DNA from: Halobacillus kuroshimensis DSM 18393
GTDB taxonomy: Bacteria; Bacillota; Bacilli; Bacillales; Halobacillaceae
Assembly: GCF_000425705.1 (NCBI RefSeq)
Contig: NZ_AUDY01000012.1
Location: 177,073-241,072, forward strand
Direction of reading: 5' to 3'
Length of the DNA stretch: 64,000 bases
The position numbers and the translations under genes are program-made. Below are positions 54,062 through 63,650 of the stretch, in pieces. The notes under the pieces were generated by a model that was not told the DNA's origin, did not search any database, and worked only from the letters and a program-made list of their open reading frames with translations. The stretch's first letter is position 1. Every line of letters starts with the position of its first letter.

Positions 54062-54247
54062 ATGGCAGACCGTTTTAAGACTGGCGAAAAAGCACCTGAA
54101 AAAGGAACATATCAATTTGATGGGTTAGTTGATGGAGGCAGTGAGAACGACGTAACCGAAGACGAAAAACATATTGAACTGGAAAACGGGGATCAGTTCC
54201 CGCCGATCCGCTCCAACAAGGAAGCGGCCTATTGGAAAAAAGCGTAG
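54062..54247 (+). CDS. YjzC-like small protein
   Basis: 61 residues beginning R-F-K-T-G-E-K-A-P-E-K-G, then an acidic middle and G-D-Q-F-P-P-I-R-S. This resembles the Bacillus YjzC family of unknown function. A strong AAAGGAG site precedes the ATG and a terminator follows. Confidence 0.8.
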   Translation: MADRFKTGEKAPEKGTYQFDGLVDGGSENDVTEDEKHIELENGDQFPPIRSNKEAAYWKKA

Positions 54248-54257
54248 CATGAAAAGT

Positions 54258-54300
54258 GAATAAGACCCCCGGAAAGGTTCATCCGGTGGGTCTTATTTAT
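54258..54300 (+). terminator. terminator after yjzC-like gene
   Basis: AATAAGACCC.CCGG pairs with CCGG.GGGTCTTATT around a 10-base loop, T-rich tail. Confidence 0.85.
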
Positions 54301-54340
54301 TTTATCAATATAGTAGTCGGAGTGTGAAAAGCGATCTATT

Positions 54341-54388
54341 GTGTTTAAACACTAAATTGCCGTGCTTATCTTTGTGGTTGGTGCACGT
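54341..54388 (+). promoter_or_regulatory. candidate operators upstream of putB
   Basis: A 12-bp perfect palindrome GTGTTTAAACAC (54341-54352), then TTGTGG-TTGGT-GCACGT (54372-54388). The second has one full half-site of the TTGTGG-N5-CCACAA motif recognised by the PucR-type proline activator of B. subtilis, but the other half is degenerate. Confidence 0.4.
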
Positions 54389-54491
54389 TGTTTTATGTAA
54401 GCGTTATTCGTTACAATTTTCTTAACAATTAAAATACGACATTCCGCCTAAACGGCCCGCATGGTAATCGATAGGAGAATGATGAAAGGGT

Positions 54492-55418
54492 GTGGTGTTC
54501 TTGGAAGCCATCAGCAAGAATTTTTTCTTATACCTCTCCAACAACAAGCTGTTAGACCGCTTTGCAAAGCGTTTTGGCGCTAAGTTCGGGGCTGACAAGA
54601 TCGTGGGGGGAGAGACGTTCACCCACGCAATTCCAATTATACAGCAGTTAAACCATGACGGGCTCGAGGTCACTGTCGACCATTTAGGGGAATTTGTAGA
54701 TTGTGAAGAAGAGTCGAGAGACCGCGCCGGAGAGTGTATCCGGACCATCCAGCAGATTGCTTCCGGAGGACTTCGATCAGAAGTTTCGCTTAAGCTTACT
54801 TCTCTGGGACTGGATATCAGCCGGGACCTCGTTATCGAGAATTTGTCCCTGATCTTGAAGGAAGCGGAGAAGCACGAGATTACGGTCACCATCGATATGG
54901 AGGACTCCTCCAGATGCGGGGAGACTCTTGATATTTATAGAGAATTGAAGGAGAAGTATCCAAATCTCGGCACGGTCGTTCAATCTTACTTATACCGTTC
55001 TGATGAAGATCTGGATGCCCTGAATGACTGCGATCCTTATCTTCGTCTTGTAAAAGGGGCCTATAAAGAATCACCGAAAGTCGCCTTTTCTGAGAAGAAG
55101 CTGGTGGATGATAACTTGAAGCACCTGATCAAGAAAAACCTTCTGAACGGCCATTACACGGCTGTCGCCAGTCACGATGACCGGATTGTCGAGTATACAA
55201 AAGCTCTCGCAGAAGAGCTCAGCATTCCGCGTGAACAGTTTGAGTTTCAAATGCTGTACGGCATGCGGAACCAAATGCAGAAGGATCTGGTGGAAGAAGG
55301 ATATAAAGTACGCGTGTATCTTCCCTATGGCGAGGACTGGTACGGATATTTCATGCGGCGTTTAGCCGAGCGTCCGGCCAACATTGCCTTTGCCGTTAAA
55401 GGGATTTTCTCTAAATAA
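54492..55418 (+). CDS. putB: proline dehydrogenase
   Basis: 308-residue FAD-dependent proline dehydrogenase (monofunctional Bacillus PutB/FadM type) that oxidises proline to pyrroline-5-carboxylate. The barrel motifs are present: S-L-K-L-T-S-L-G-L near residue 95, T-I-D-M-E-D-S-S near 135, V-K-G-A-Y-K-E near 190 and the terminal Y-L-P-Y-G...W-Y-G-Y-F-M-R-R-L-A-E-R-P. The start codon is uncertain: GTG 54492, GTG 54495 or TTG 54501. Followed 30 bases later by putC. Confidence 0.95.
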   Translation: MVFLEAISKNFFLYLSNNKLLDRFAKRFGAKFGADKIVGGETFTHAIPIIQQLNHDGLEVTVDHLGEFVDCEEESRDRAGECIRTIQQIASGGLRSEVSLKLTSLGLDISRDLVIENLSLILKEAEKHEITVTIDMEDSSRCGETLDIYRELKEKYPNLGTVVQSYLYRSDEDLDALNDCDPYLRLVKGAYKESPKVAFSEKKLVDDNLKHLIKKNLLNGHYTAVASHDDRIVEYTKALAEELSIPREQFEFQMLYGMRNQMQKDLVEEGYKVRVYLPYGEDWYGYFMRRLAERPANIAFAVKGIFSK

Positions 55419-55448
55419 AACCACACAATCAGAAAGGGGAATATTATT

Positions 55449-56996
55449 ATGGTACAGCCTTACAAACACGAACCATTCACGGATTTTGAACAGCAGGAGC
55501 ACAAGAAAGCCTTTGAAGATGCATTGAAGCAGGTCAAGGAGCAGCTGGGGCAGCACCATGACCTTCTGATTAACGGAGAGCGTGTCCGGACAGATGATAC
55601 GATTACATCCACCAACCCGGCGAACACGAAGCAGGTTGTGGGTACGATTTCGAAAGCAAATCAGGAGCTGGCGGAAAAAGCGGTACAGTCTGCTTCCGAC
55701 GCTTTTGAAGACTGGAGAAAATGGGATCCAAGGGCACGTGCAGAGATTCTATTCCGCGCCGCTTCCAAAATCCGCCGCCGTAAGCACGAGTTCTCTTCCT
55801 ATCTTGTCTATGAAGTCGGTAAGCCATGGAAGGAAGCTGATGCGGATACAGCTGAAGCAATCGATTTTCTTGAGTATTACGGCCGTCAGATGATTGAGCT
55901 GAAAGAAGGAAAAGCAATAGAAAGCCGTCCTGGCGAAGAAAACCGCTATGTTTACCAGCCGATCGGCGTGACAGTCGTCATCCCGCCTTGGAACCTGGCC
56001 CTTGCCATCATGGCAGGTACAACCGTCGCTCCGCTTGTAGCTGGTAACACGGTGGTTATGAAACCGGCCAGTAACAGTGCCGTCATCGCTGCTAAGTTTG
56101 TAGAAGTACTGGAAGAATCCGGGCTTCCGAAAGGCGTCCTGAACTTTGTACCGGGAAGCGGCGGCGAAGTCGGCGACTATCTCGTCGATCATCCGAAAAC
56201 CGCATTGATTTCCTTTACGGGCTCCCGCGATGTCGGTCTGCGTATCATGGAACGGGCTTCCGTCCGCCAGCCAGGTCAGAATCACTTGAAACAGGTGATT
56301 GCTGAAATGGGCGGTAAGGATACGGTTGTCGTCGACAAAGAGGCAGACATTGATACAGCTGTCGATGCGATCGTCGTTTCGGCGTTCGGCTTTTCAGGAC
56401 AGAAATGCTCATCCGGCTCCCGTGCGGTCGTTCACGAAGATGTGTATGACGAAGTATTGGAAAAAGTCAAAGCAGCCACTGAAAAATTAACGGTCGGCAA
56501 CGCTTCTGAAGAAAATGTCTACATGGGTCCTGTCGTCGATCAGGGAGCTTATGACAAAATCATGAGCTATATGGAAATCGGCAAGGAGGAAGGTCGCCTT
56601 GTCACCGGTGGCAAAGGAGACGACTCCAAAGGGTACTTCATCAACCCGACCATCTTTGCCGATCTTGATCCAAATTCCCGCATGCAGCAGGAGGAAATCT
56701 TCGGACCTGTCGTCTGCTTTACAAAAGCGAAAGACTTTGATGAAGCGATTGATATTGCCAACAATACCGAATATGGCCTGACAGGAGCCGTCATTTCCGA
56801 TAACCGCGCCCATCTTGAAAAAGCGAAATACGATTTTCACGTCGGGAATCTATATTTCAACCGTAACTGCACAGGTGCCATTGTCGGTTACCAGCCGTTC
56901 GGCGGCTTCAAGATGTCCGGTACAGATTCTAAAGCCGGCGGGCCTGATTATATTGCCCTTCACATGCAGGCGAAAACCATTTCCGAGAAGTTTTAA
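55449..56996 (+). CDS. putC: 1-pyrroline-5-carboxylate dehydrogenase
   Basis: 515-residue aldehyde dehydrogenase family enzyme completing proline breakdown to glutamate. Catalytic Cys in [11 protein letters not shown] (about residue 320), Glu in A-E-M-G-G-K-D (about 285), NAD site F-T-G-S-R-D-V-G. The G-Q-K-C-S context is P5C-dehydrogenase-like (RocA/PutC). AGAAAGGGG site upstream. Ends at a terminator; no proline transporter (PutP) follows. Confidence 0.96.
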   Translation: MVQPYKHEPFTDFEQQEHKKAFEDALKQVKEQLGQHHDLLINGERVRTDDTITSTNPANTKQVVGTISKANQELAEKAVQSASDAFEDWRKWDPRARAEILFRAASKIRRRKHEFSSYLVYEVGKPWKEADADTAEAIDFLEYYGRQMIELKEGKAIESRPGEENRYVYQPIGVTVVIPPWNLALAIMAGTTVAPLVAGNTVVMKPASNSAVIAAKFVEVLEESGLPKGVLNFVPGSGGEVGDYLVDHPKTALISFTGSRDVGLRIMERASVRQPGQNHLKQVIAEMGGKDTVVVDKEADIDTAVDAIVVSAFGFSGQKCSSGSRAVVHEDVYDEVLEKVKAATEKLTVGNASEENVYMGPVVDQGAYDKIMSYMEIGKEEGRLVTGGKGDDSKGYFINPTIFADLDPNSRMQQEEIFGPVVCFTKAKDFDEAIDIANNTEYGLTGAVISDNRAHLEKAKYDFHVGNLYFNRNCTGAIVGYQPFGGFKMSGTDSKAGGPDYIALHMQAKTISEKF

Positions 56997-57005
56997 ACCA
57001 TGCTC

Positions 57006-57037
57006 ATAAAGGCTCTCCGTTCAGGGGAGCCTTTTTT
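57006..57037 (+). terminator. terminator of putBC
   Basis: AAAGGCTCTCC pairs with GGGAGCCTTT (one bulge or mismatch), then T6. Confidence 0.9.
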
Positions 57038-57123
57038 ATTTGAAGGAAGTCTACTCTTTTCCCCGCCCCTTTGACCATTTTCTTTTTCTTTCCAGTGACA
57101 ACCGATATAATGGAGGGTAACGA

Positions 57124-58431
57124 ATGAAGACATTCAGCCTACTTAGAAAGGTTAGGATTCCCATGGAAGTTAAAGATAGGATTCTGCAGGCAGAAGATAT
57201 CCATAAAGCGACGGAGCTGCTGAGCTCCAGACTGGGTAAGCCTGTGATTATTGAAAACAAAAACTTTGAGTTGATCGCTTACAGCTCGACCCATGATGAT
57301 TTCGATCAAACTCAGCAGAAAACCATTCTATCCAAAAAATGCCCGATCTTCATTATTGACCGTTTGAAAAAAGAGGGCATCGTCCAGCGCCTGGAAATGC
57401 AGCCGGACCCGATCCGTGTCCATCCGATGGAAGAGCTTGGCTTCCAGCAGCGTGTCGTCGTGGCAGCCAGGCACCTGAATCATACGATGGGGTATGTCTG
57501 GGTGCAGGAGGCCGACCAGCTGCTGGATGATGCGGACTTTCAGTTCCTTGAGGACATTACCAACCATATAGGCAGACTCATTTATGATCAGTTCATGAGA
57601 GACAATGCCAAGGAAGGACGGAAAGAGGAGCTTTTGTGGCAGCTGCTGCAGCATGAGTACGGCAGTGAAAGCCAGTTCCGTCACGAAGCAGCCCTCGCCA
57701 AACTGAATCTGGCCGACCGTTTTTCCGTCGTGGTTTTTTCGGTCACCGCTCCTCAGTACAAGAGCATGCTTGATGATCTTCTACAAACGGTGCACCGCTT
57801 CCGCATCACCCGGCCGATGTATGTGCTGAAAACAGAATTCCAGCTTATTCTGCTCGTGGAGGGAAGGGCGTCCGACCGCTTTTCATCAAGGTCGACAGCG
57901 AGGGATTTTATTGAGGAAGTGAAAAAAGAAACAGGAGAAGAAGCGTTTTATCATTTCCTGATTGGCGTCGGCAAGGAATATACAACATTGTCCTTGATGA
58001 GGAAAAGTTTTTTGGAGGCGCTCGAGGTCATTGAAACAGCCAACTTCATTAACCCCCGACCGGAAACGATGCCGCGGGAATTCGCGACGCTCGGCCTGTA
58101 CAGATATCTGGCCGCCCTTTATGAAAAAAACAGTTCCGAGGATTATTACAGTGAAGATCTGCTGGCCCTGATGAAAAATGATATGGATAAACAGACGGAA
58201 CTTCTGCTCACATTGGAAACCTATCTTGCTAACAATGGGAAAGGAAAGCAGACCGCCGGCGAATTGTTTATCCATCCCAATACACTCAATTACCGGATCA
58301 AACAGATCCAGGAAATGACGACCATCGATTTCCAGGACTTCAACATGAAAGCTTACCTTTATACAGAGCTCCTGCTCCTGAATAACGTCGAACACTACTA
58401 CAAACGTTACCAGTCAGCACTAAGGTCGTGA
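57124..58431 (+). CDS. PucR-family transcriptional activator, likely of putBC
   Basis: 435 residues. N-terminal sensor part with K-P-V-I-I-E-N-K-N-F-E-L-I-A-Y-S-S near residue 40, a middle GGDEF-like/CdaR region, and a C-terminal PucR helix-turn-helix (about 375-425; T-A-G-E-L-F-I-H-P-N-T-L-N-Y-R-I-K-Q-I). ATG 57124 has GGAGGGTAACGA in front. Immediately downstream of putBC, so by analogy with the PucR-type proline regulator of B. subtilis it likely senses proline. Regulation of putBC is inference. Confidence 0.85.
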   Translation: MKTFSLLRKVRIPMEVKDRILQAEDIHKATELLSSRLGKPVIIENKNFELIAYSSTHDDFDQTQQKTILSKKCPIFIIDRLKKEGIVQRLEMQPDPIRVHPMEELGFQQRVVVAARHLNHTMGYVWVQEADQLLDDADFQFLEDITNHIGRLIYDQFMRDNAKEGRKEELLWQLLQHEYGSESQFRHEAALAKLNLADRFSVVVFSVTAPQYKSMLDDLLQTVHRFRITRPMYVLKTEFQLILLVEGRASDRFSSRSTARDFIEEVKKETGEEAFYHFLIGVGKEYTTLSLMRKSFLEALEVIETANFINPRPETMPREFATLGLYRYLAALYEKNSSEDYYSEDLLALMKNDMDKQTELLLTLETYLANNGKGKQTAGELFIHPNTLNYRIKQIQEMTTIDFQDFNMKAYLYTELLLLNNVEHYYKRYQSALRS

Positions 58432-58457
58432 ACGATCTGCACATAAGAGTGATGGGT

Positions 58458-58590
58458 ACGCTCCGCTTATCGGTGGATGCTTGCCGCGGGCACGGCCTCA
58501 GCTAGCTGGATCAAGAAGAACACTTGATCCAGTGGATCTTCGGCTCGCGCTGTTCCCGCAGGCGTCACCACCGAACGCTCCACGTAACAC
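58458..58590. repeat. imperfect palindromic repeat element, copy C
   Basis: Element with central perfect hairpin CTGGATCAAG/CTTGATCCAG (58506-58515, 58523-58532), flanking GCCGCGGGCACGGCCTCAGCT and CTTCGGCTCGCGCTGTTCCCGCAGGCGTC, and outer complementary ends (CGGTGG...CCACCG). The left and right halves are roughly complementary over about 60 bases. Related to copy A at 40785-40880. The rest of 58432-58816 shows no gene. Confidence 0.65.
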
Positions 58591-58816
58591 GAGGGGGAGC
58601 GGAAGGGTGTCTTTACAATGTTGGTTTGCTTTTTCATTCAGGGAAGATAAAAGTGGATTCTCTTTCCAGAGTGGGAAAATTGGATGCGAATCTGGACAGC
58701 GTGAGAAGGGGGACCGCCTGTGTGGGCGGTTCACCTTTTTTATATACGTTCTTGGAGGGTTAAGAGTGATGACAGACCGGGTACACGTACACTATACCTG
58801 AAAGGACGTGACGAGC

Positions 58817-60232
58817 ATGGCAGAAAAAAGACCGGTCATTGCGCTTGCAGGCGCGAGTGGATATATAGGACAGAACCTGATGGAAAAGTTGAGAAAGCAC
58901 GCCGATATCATTGCCCTTTCCAGAAGCGGTGATCAAAAAGAAGATGAGGAGCAGGTGACATGGCGTTCTTGTGACCTATACTCCATGGTGGATGCTGAAA
59001 AAGGCCTGGAGGGGGCGGACATCGCGGTCTACCTCGTTCATTCCATGCTGCCTTCTGCGAAGCTGACCCAGGGAAAGTTTGAAGATATGGATGTCATTTT
59101 AGCTGATAACTTTGCCCAGGCTGCAAAGAAACAAGGGGTCCGCCAAATCATCTATTTGAGCGGTATCATCCCGGATCAGGAAAAAAAGCTGTCCCGACAC
59201 TTGAAGAGCCGCCTGGAAGTGGAAGAAATTCTTGGAGCCTACGGAGTGCCGGTGACCACGATCCGGGCGGGGCTGATTGTGGGGCCGAAAGGATCTTCCT
59301 TCCCGATTCTGAAAAAGCTGGTGAAACGGCTGCCGTTCATGATTCTGCCAAAGTGGACCCGGACGAAAACCCAGCCGATTGCCCTCCCGGATGTCCTGCA
59401 TGCCCTCGACAGCAGCATTGGGAATGAAGAGGTGAAAGGACGCCCGGTAGACGTGGGCGGTCCGGATGTTATGACCTACGAGACGATGATGAAACGGACG
59501 GCTGCTGTTATGGGTAGAAACCCGCTCACCATTAACGTTCCTTTTTTAACCGTTGAACTCTCCAAATTGTGGGTGCGCCTTGTCACGGGTTCGCCGAAGG
59601 AAATGGTGTATCCCCTGATTGAAAGCTTGACCCATCCTATGGTCACACAAGAGGAAAATAAAGTGGAAGGGTTAAGTGAAGGCCGCATTTCTTTTGAAGA
59701 AGCGGCCAGGGAAGCTCTTGAAAAGGAAGAAGAAAACAAAGATGGAAAGAGAGCCCTTCCGATGTTTCAACCGATGCAGCAGGATGTCCGGTCTGTCCAG
59801 CGTATTCCGATTCCAGAAGGATATGATGCAGACTGGGTTGGACGTTACTATGTGAAATGGCTGGAAAACACACTCAACCCATGGGTGAAAACGGAAGTGG
59901 ATGAAGACAACTGCTGTAAAATCGGGGTCGTCTTTAATCAGTCTCCGCTTTTATCCTTCGATTATGCGAAAGACAGGAGTACCCGGGACCGTGCTCTTTA
60001 TTACATTTCCGGAGGAATGCTCGCCGACAGCGGAAAAAATGTGCGCGGCCGCCTGGAATTCAGAAAAATCCCCGGCCGTCAGGAAGCCATTGTAGCGATT
60101 CACGACTACATGCCTTCGCTGCCCTGGTTTTTCTATAAATACACCCAGGCGAAAGCGCACCTTGTGGTGATGGCCTTATTCAGGAAGCATTTGGAGAAAT
60201 GGGGAAGTTCCACCGTTCTTCATCATGCATAA
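58817..60232 (+). CDS. NAD(P)-binding SDR-family protein with C-terminal DUF2867-like domain
   Basis: 471 residues. The N-terminal Rossmann domain begins A-L-A-G-A-S-G-Y-I-G-Q-N-L near residue 10 and resembles atypical NmrA/epimerase-type SDRs, with Y-L-S-G-I near 118 and R-A-G-L-I-V-G-P-K-G-S-S. The C-terminal part (about 310-471; D-W-V-G-R-Y-Y-V-K-W ... F-F-Y-K-Y-T-Q-A-K-A-H) looks like a DUF2867-type START-like module. ATG 58817 is preferred over GTG 58808 on spacing. Substrate unknown. Confidence 0.8.
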   Translation: MAEKRPVIALAGASGYIGQNLMEKLRKHADIIALSRSGDQKEDEEQVTWRSCDLYSMVDAEKGLEGADIAVYLVHSMLPSAKLTQGKFEDMDVILADNFAQAAKKQGVRQIIYLSGIIPDQEKKLSRHLKSRLEVEEILGAYGVPVTTIRAGLIVGPKGSSFPILKKLVKRLPFMILPKWTRTKTQPIALPDVLHALDSSIGNEEVKGRPVDVGGPDVMTYETMMKRTAAVMGRNPLTINVPFLTVELSKLWVRLVTGSPKEMVYPLIESLTHPMVTQEENKVEGLSEGRISFEEAAREALEKEEENKDGKRALPMFQPMQQDVRSVQRIPIPEGYDADWVGRYYVKWLENTLNPWVKTEVDEDNCCKIGVVFNQSPLLSFDYAKDRSTRDRALYYISGGMLADSGKNVRGRLEFRKIPGRQEAIVAIHDYMPSLPWFFYKYTQAKAHLVVMALFRKHLEKWGSSTVLHHA

Positions 60233-60292
60233 GCGTTGACCGCTTTTCCAAAACTAAGCGTGTAACACTTAAGCCTGTATGAGGTGATTGGG

Positions 60293-60460
60293 ATGAGCAA
60301 AAAGGACAAAAAGCACGACCGGCAGTTCAAGGAACGCAAAAGTCACGGTGAGCAACGGAACGGGCGGCTGGCTCAATTTAAGAACCACAGTACTGAGTTC
60401 GGCTCCGAGCCGGATGAATATATCGACCGTGCCCGCCTTGGCTATAAAGGCGACGCATAA
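60293..60460 (+). CDS. small basic hydrophilic protein, 55 residues
   Basis: ATG 60293 with GAGGTGATTGGG upstream opens 55 codons ending TAA 60458-60460, directly followed by a strong terminator. The N-terminal half is very rich in Lys, Arg, Gln and His; the C-terminal half is mixed. No family recognised. The ribosome binding site and terminator make it a likely real gene. Confidence 0.68.
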   Translation: MSKKDKKHDRQFKERKSHGEQRNGRLAQFKNHSTEFGSEPDEYIDRARLGYKGDA

Positions 60461-60461
60461 G

Positions 60462-60495
60462 AAAAGGCCTGTCCATTCATGGACAGGCCTTTTGC
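60462..60495. terminator. bidirectional terminator
   Basis: AAAAGGCCTGTCCA pairs perfectly with TGGACAGGCCTTTT around TTCA, between the 55-codon gene and the converging MFS gene. Confidence 0.93.
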
Positions 60496-60498
60496 TTG

Positions 60499-61668
60499 TC
60501 ACCCTTCAGAAGGGGATTTCTTCTTCTGCACTCCCGTACGCACATTTTTCAATGTGATGAAGTAAATGGCGCTGATCAACAATCCGGCCGAAGCCGTTAA
60601 AAGGTAGACGATGGACAGATCGTCGGAAATGCTGTCTACAAAGGACGATAAAAACTGTCCAAGAAAAACAGCGGAAGAAAAGTAGGCGAGATTTTTCCCG
60701 CGGTTGGCCGTGCTGCTTTTTTCCACGGTCATATGGTTGGCAAGGGGAATGGTAAAGCCAAATCCAAAACCAATCAAAATCCCCGCCCCTACGGCAAGCA
60801 GAAGGGAGGTCTGATTCAGCCCAAGCAGCAGATAGCCGCCTCCGAATAAAAAGAATCCGGTCATCAATGTGGAGTAGTCACTGATTTTGTTGACCACCTT
60901 AGGCATCTGGCTCGCTGATATGACGGCGACAAGAGAGATCATCGCCAAAAAGTATCCCGTTCCTGTGGAAGTCATGTGAAAGTGCTCGGCCAGGTAAAAG
61001 GGCACAGAGACCATCGTTACAAAAAAGATGGTCATGGCGAGCATAGCGGATAACAACACAGGCCAGATTTTTTCGGAAGAAGAACCCTCATCTGCTTCTG
61101 CTTCCTCTGCGGTTTCTTTTTTTGTAAATGGAACGAAAGACAATAGAAAAACAAGAGCGATCCAACCGAGAAGATACAACAGGAAGGGGAACTGCCATCC
61201 GAAACTTCCGAGGATGCCTCCGATACTCAGGAAGATGATGCCCCCAGCTTCAATGGACATACCCTGCAGAGCCATCATCTTCAGGCGCTTCTCTCCTTCA
61301 AAAAATTCGGCAAGCAGCCCGGTAGCCGAAGACATCACGACAGCCGTTGCCCCGCCGAGGAGAATGCGGTCGGCTAAGACCAACACAGTCCCGTCCAGCC
61401 AGATGGCGGTTATTCCCAATCCTCCGTATAAAATCAGTCCGGTACACAAAGCTCTGTAGGGTCCGGACTTGTCGATGAATTTACCGGCAAGCGGAGCGAA
61501 CAGGACAACGCCGAGCGAAGGGAGTGTCGTCAGCCAGGCAGCTGAGTCCTCCATATTGTAGTGCTGGGATATATCGAGTAAGGCGGGAGTAATGGCGCTG
61601 CCGACCATAACGGTCAGGCTGGCCGCGAGCATTAAGGCAAAAACTCCCGCTTTGGATAATGGTTTCAT
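60499..61668 (-). CDS. MFS transporter, drug-efflux type
   Basis: 389 residues, about 12 helices, with the MFS loop G-K-F-I-D-K-S-G-P-Y-R between helices 2 and 3 and a charged middle loop near residue 185-200 (E-A-E-A-D-E-G-S-S-S-E-K). ATG 61668 follows AAAGGAGGTATG. It is divergent from a MarR gene 121 bases away, the usual layout of a repressor and its efflux pump. Confidence 0.9.
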   Translation of the reverse strand: MKPLSKAGVFALMLAASLTVMVGSAITPALLDISQHYNMEDSAAWLTTLPSLGVVLFAPLAGKFIDKSGPYRALCTGLILYGGLGITAIWLDGTVLVLADRILLGGATAVVMSSATGLLAEFFEGEKRLKMMALQGMSIEAGGIIFLSIGGILGSFGWQFPFLLYLLGWIALVFLLSFVPFTKKETAEEAEADEGSSSEKIWPVLLSAMLAMTIFFVTMVSVPFYLAEHFHMTSTGTGYFLAMISLVAVISASQMPKVVNKISDYSTLMTGFFLFGGGYLLLGLNQTSLLLAVGAGILIGFGFGFTIPLANHMTVEKSSTANRGKNLAYFSSAVFLGQFLSSFVDSISDDLSIVYLLTASAGLLISAIYFITLKNVRTGVQKKKSPSEG

Positions 61669-61713
61669 CGTACATACCTCCTTTAACAATTCGGAATTCA
61701 TCATAACATAAAT

Positions 61714-61729
61714 TTAGTTAGGAAACTAA
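61714..61729. promoter_or_regulatory. candidate MarR operator
   Basis: Inverted repeat TTAGTT-AGGA-AACTAA in the 121-base region between the divergent MFS and MarR genes. Typical of MarR operators; binding is inferred. Confidence 0.6.
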
Positions 61730-61789
61730 TTAAATGATCGTTCAATGAAATCTGTTTATGATAAAATAGCGGCAGAAAGGGTGAACGCG

Positions 61790-62218
61790 ATGAACGAATC
61801 ACACAATGAGGATATTGGCTATCAGATTCAGAAAATATCCCATTCCATCAAACAACTGCAGAACGAAAGGCTCCAAAAGGAAGATTTGAGCGTTTCCCAT
61901 GTGAATGTCATGTTCGTTCTTTACGAAAAGGATGGGGTGACGCAGTCTTATCTGCAGAAAGAGCTTGGTATCAAAGCTTCTTCCTTGTCCAAGCTGATTG
62001 ATATCCTTATTCAAAAAGGTCTGGTTTATAAAGCATCGATTGAAAAGGATGCACGTACGAAACTGATTCATTTAACGTCTCTTGGGAAAGAGCGGAAGGA
62101 GCAGCTTCAGCACATCCGTTACGACTTAGAAAGCGAAGTGACCGACCCGCTGACACCCACAGAAATCAAGCAGATGCAGGAGATGCTGCAAAAAATCAAA
62201 AACCACCTGGAGGAGTAG
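61790..62218 (+). CDS. MarR-family transcriptional regulator
   Basis: 142 residues with the MarR winged helix (about 35-105): Y-L-Q-K-E-L-G-I-K-A-S-S-L-S-K-L-I-D recognition region, then the wing with D-A-R-T-K-L-I-H-L-T-S-L-G. ATG 61790 has AAAGGGTGA upstream; the in-frame ATG at 61745 has none. Likely represses the divergent MFS gene and itself. Confidence 0.92.
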   Translation: MNESHNEDIGYQIQKISHSIKQLQNERLQKEDLSVSHVNVMFVLYEKDGVTQSYLQKELGIKASSLSKLIDILIQKGLVYKASIEKDARTKLIHLTSLGKERKEQLQHIRYDLESEVTDPLTPTEIKQMQEMLQKIKNHLEE

Positions 62219-62302
62219 CGGAGTCACTGTGTGCCTTTTCCCCCTTAACTGTTTTTACAAAAACGACGATATAAGAAAAAAAGACATGCAGGGGGATTTG
62301 AT

Positions 62303-63586
62303 ATGGGATGGTTGAATAAGAGAAAAGAGGCCGTGCGTAAGAAGCTGGGAGAGGGAAGGACAGGGGTGATCGACGTCCCTGAAGGTTCAGATATTCATCG
62401 TCAGTGTGAAATGATTCAGCTGACGGCAGACGACCTCGCTGTTTTGCGGGACCTGCAGCCGATGGTGAGCGAAGAAATGGATGCGATTGTGAAGAAATTT
62501 TACGTGAATCTCGAAAGCGTGCCGATGCTTCAGCAAATGATTAAGGACCACAGTACCGTTGACCGCCTGCGGAAAACACTGGCTGTTCATATGGAAGAGA
62601 TGTTTTCGGGCGTCATCGATGAGGCTTATATTGAAAAAAGGAAGCGGATTGCCGCGGTACACTTGAAAATCGGATTGGAGCCCAAATGGTACATGTCTGC
62701 GTTTCAGGACTTACTGCTCTCATTCCTGGAGGTATATGACAGGCATTTGGAAGAAGACGACTACCGGCAGGCGGTTGCAGCGACGACAAAAATACTGAGC
62801 ATCGAACAGCAGCTCGTCCTGGAAATGTTTCAAAGAGAAGCGGATGCCTTACGGGAAAAAGAAATAGAGAAAAGAGAGGAAGCCTACCTGAAAGTGGACC
62901 AGATGTCCGCTGAAGTGGCTGCTGTTTCCCAGCAAGCCAGTGCTTCTACAGAACAGCTGACCGATCAAACGGAAAAAATGGTCACAGACTCTAAAAATGG
63001 AACAGCGGTGGCCCGTCAAGTGGAGCAGCAGTCGCTTGATGGCAAGAAGCAGCTGGAAGTACACCAACGGCAGATGAATCAGATTCAGCAGACCATCAGG
63101 GAAATCTCCGGGGATATGGAAAAATTGAGCCGGATCGCTGAAGAAATCAGTAAAATTGTGACGATCGTTTCTTCCATCGCTGAACAGACCAACCTGTTGT
63201 CTCTGAACGCTTCGATTGAAGCTGCGCGCGCAGGGGAGCATGGAGCAGGGTTTACGGTTGTAGCCGCTGAAGTACGTAAATTATCGGAGCAGACGCAAAC
63301 CTCTGCGGCAGAAGTTTCCCAGTTGATTCATTCTACAAGTGGACAGATCCATAACGTGTCCGGCCATGTAGGCAGTATCGATGAGATGATTGCAGAGGGT
63401 GCGGACAGTATGGAGCAGATCAATCACTTCTTTACGGAAATTGTTACGGCGATGGGGCAGAACAAAGCCTACAATGCAAGTATGGAAGAGGAGCTGCAGC
63501 ATTTTTCGTACGTTATTGATGAAATCAATGATGCCGTTGGTAAAGTAGCGGCTTCTTCCCAGCAGTTGACAGCCATGACTGATTAA
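62303..63586 (+). CDS. hemAT: HemAT globin-coupled aerotaxis receptor
   Basis: 427 residues, soluble. The N-terminal globin domain (about 30-185) has proximal His H120 in [11 protein letters not shown] and Y67 in K-K-F-Y in the region of the B-helix tyrosine of BsHemAT. The C-terminal half is a chemotaxis signalling domain with [23 protein letters not shown] at the hairpin tip. It binds O2 and controls CheA, so the cell follows oxygen gradients. ATG 62303 follows a GGGGGA site. Confidence 0.95.
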   Translation: MGWLNKRKEAVRKKLGEGRTGVIDVPEGSDIHRQCEMIQLTADDLAVLRDLQPMVSEEMDAIVKKFYVNLESVPMLQQMIKDHSTVDRLRKTLAVHMEEMFSGVIDEAYIEKRKRIAAVHLKIGLEPKWYMSAFQDLLLSFLEVYDRHLEEDDYRQAVAATTKILSIEQQLVLEMFQREADALREKEIEKREEAYLKVDQMSAEVAAVSQQASASTEQLTDQTEKMVTDSKNGTAVARQVEQQSLDGKKQLEVHQRQMNQIQQTIREISGDMEKLSRIAEEISKIVTIVSSIAEQTNLLSLNASIEAARAGEHGAGFTVVAAEVRKLSEQTQTSAAEVSQLIHSTSGQIHNVSGHVGSIDEMIAEGADSMEQINHFFTEIVTAMGQNKAYNASMEEELQHFSYVIDEINDAVGKVAASSQQLTAMTD

Positions 63587-63650
63587 ATGATCTGTCCGTA
63601 AGGGGGAAGCCTTTTAGTGTTTCCTTAAAAAAAGTCCCTGAGACGGCTGT

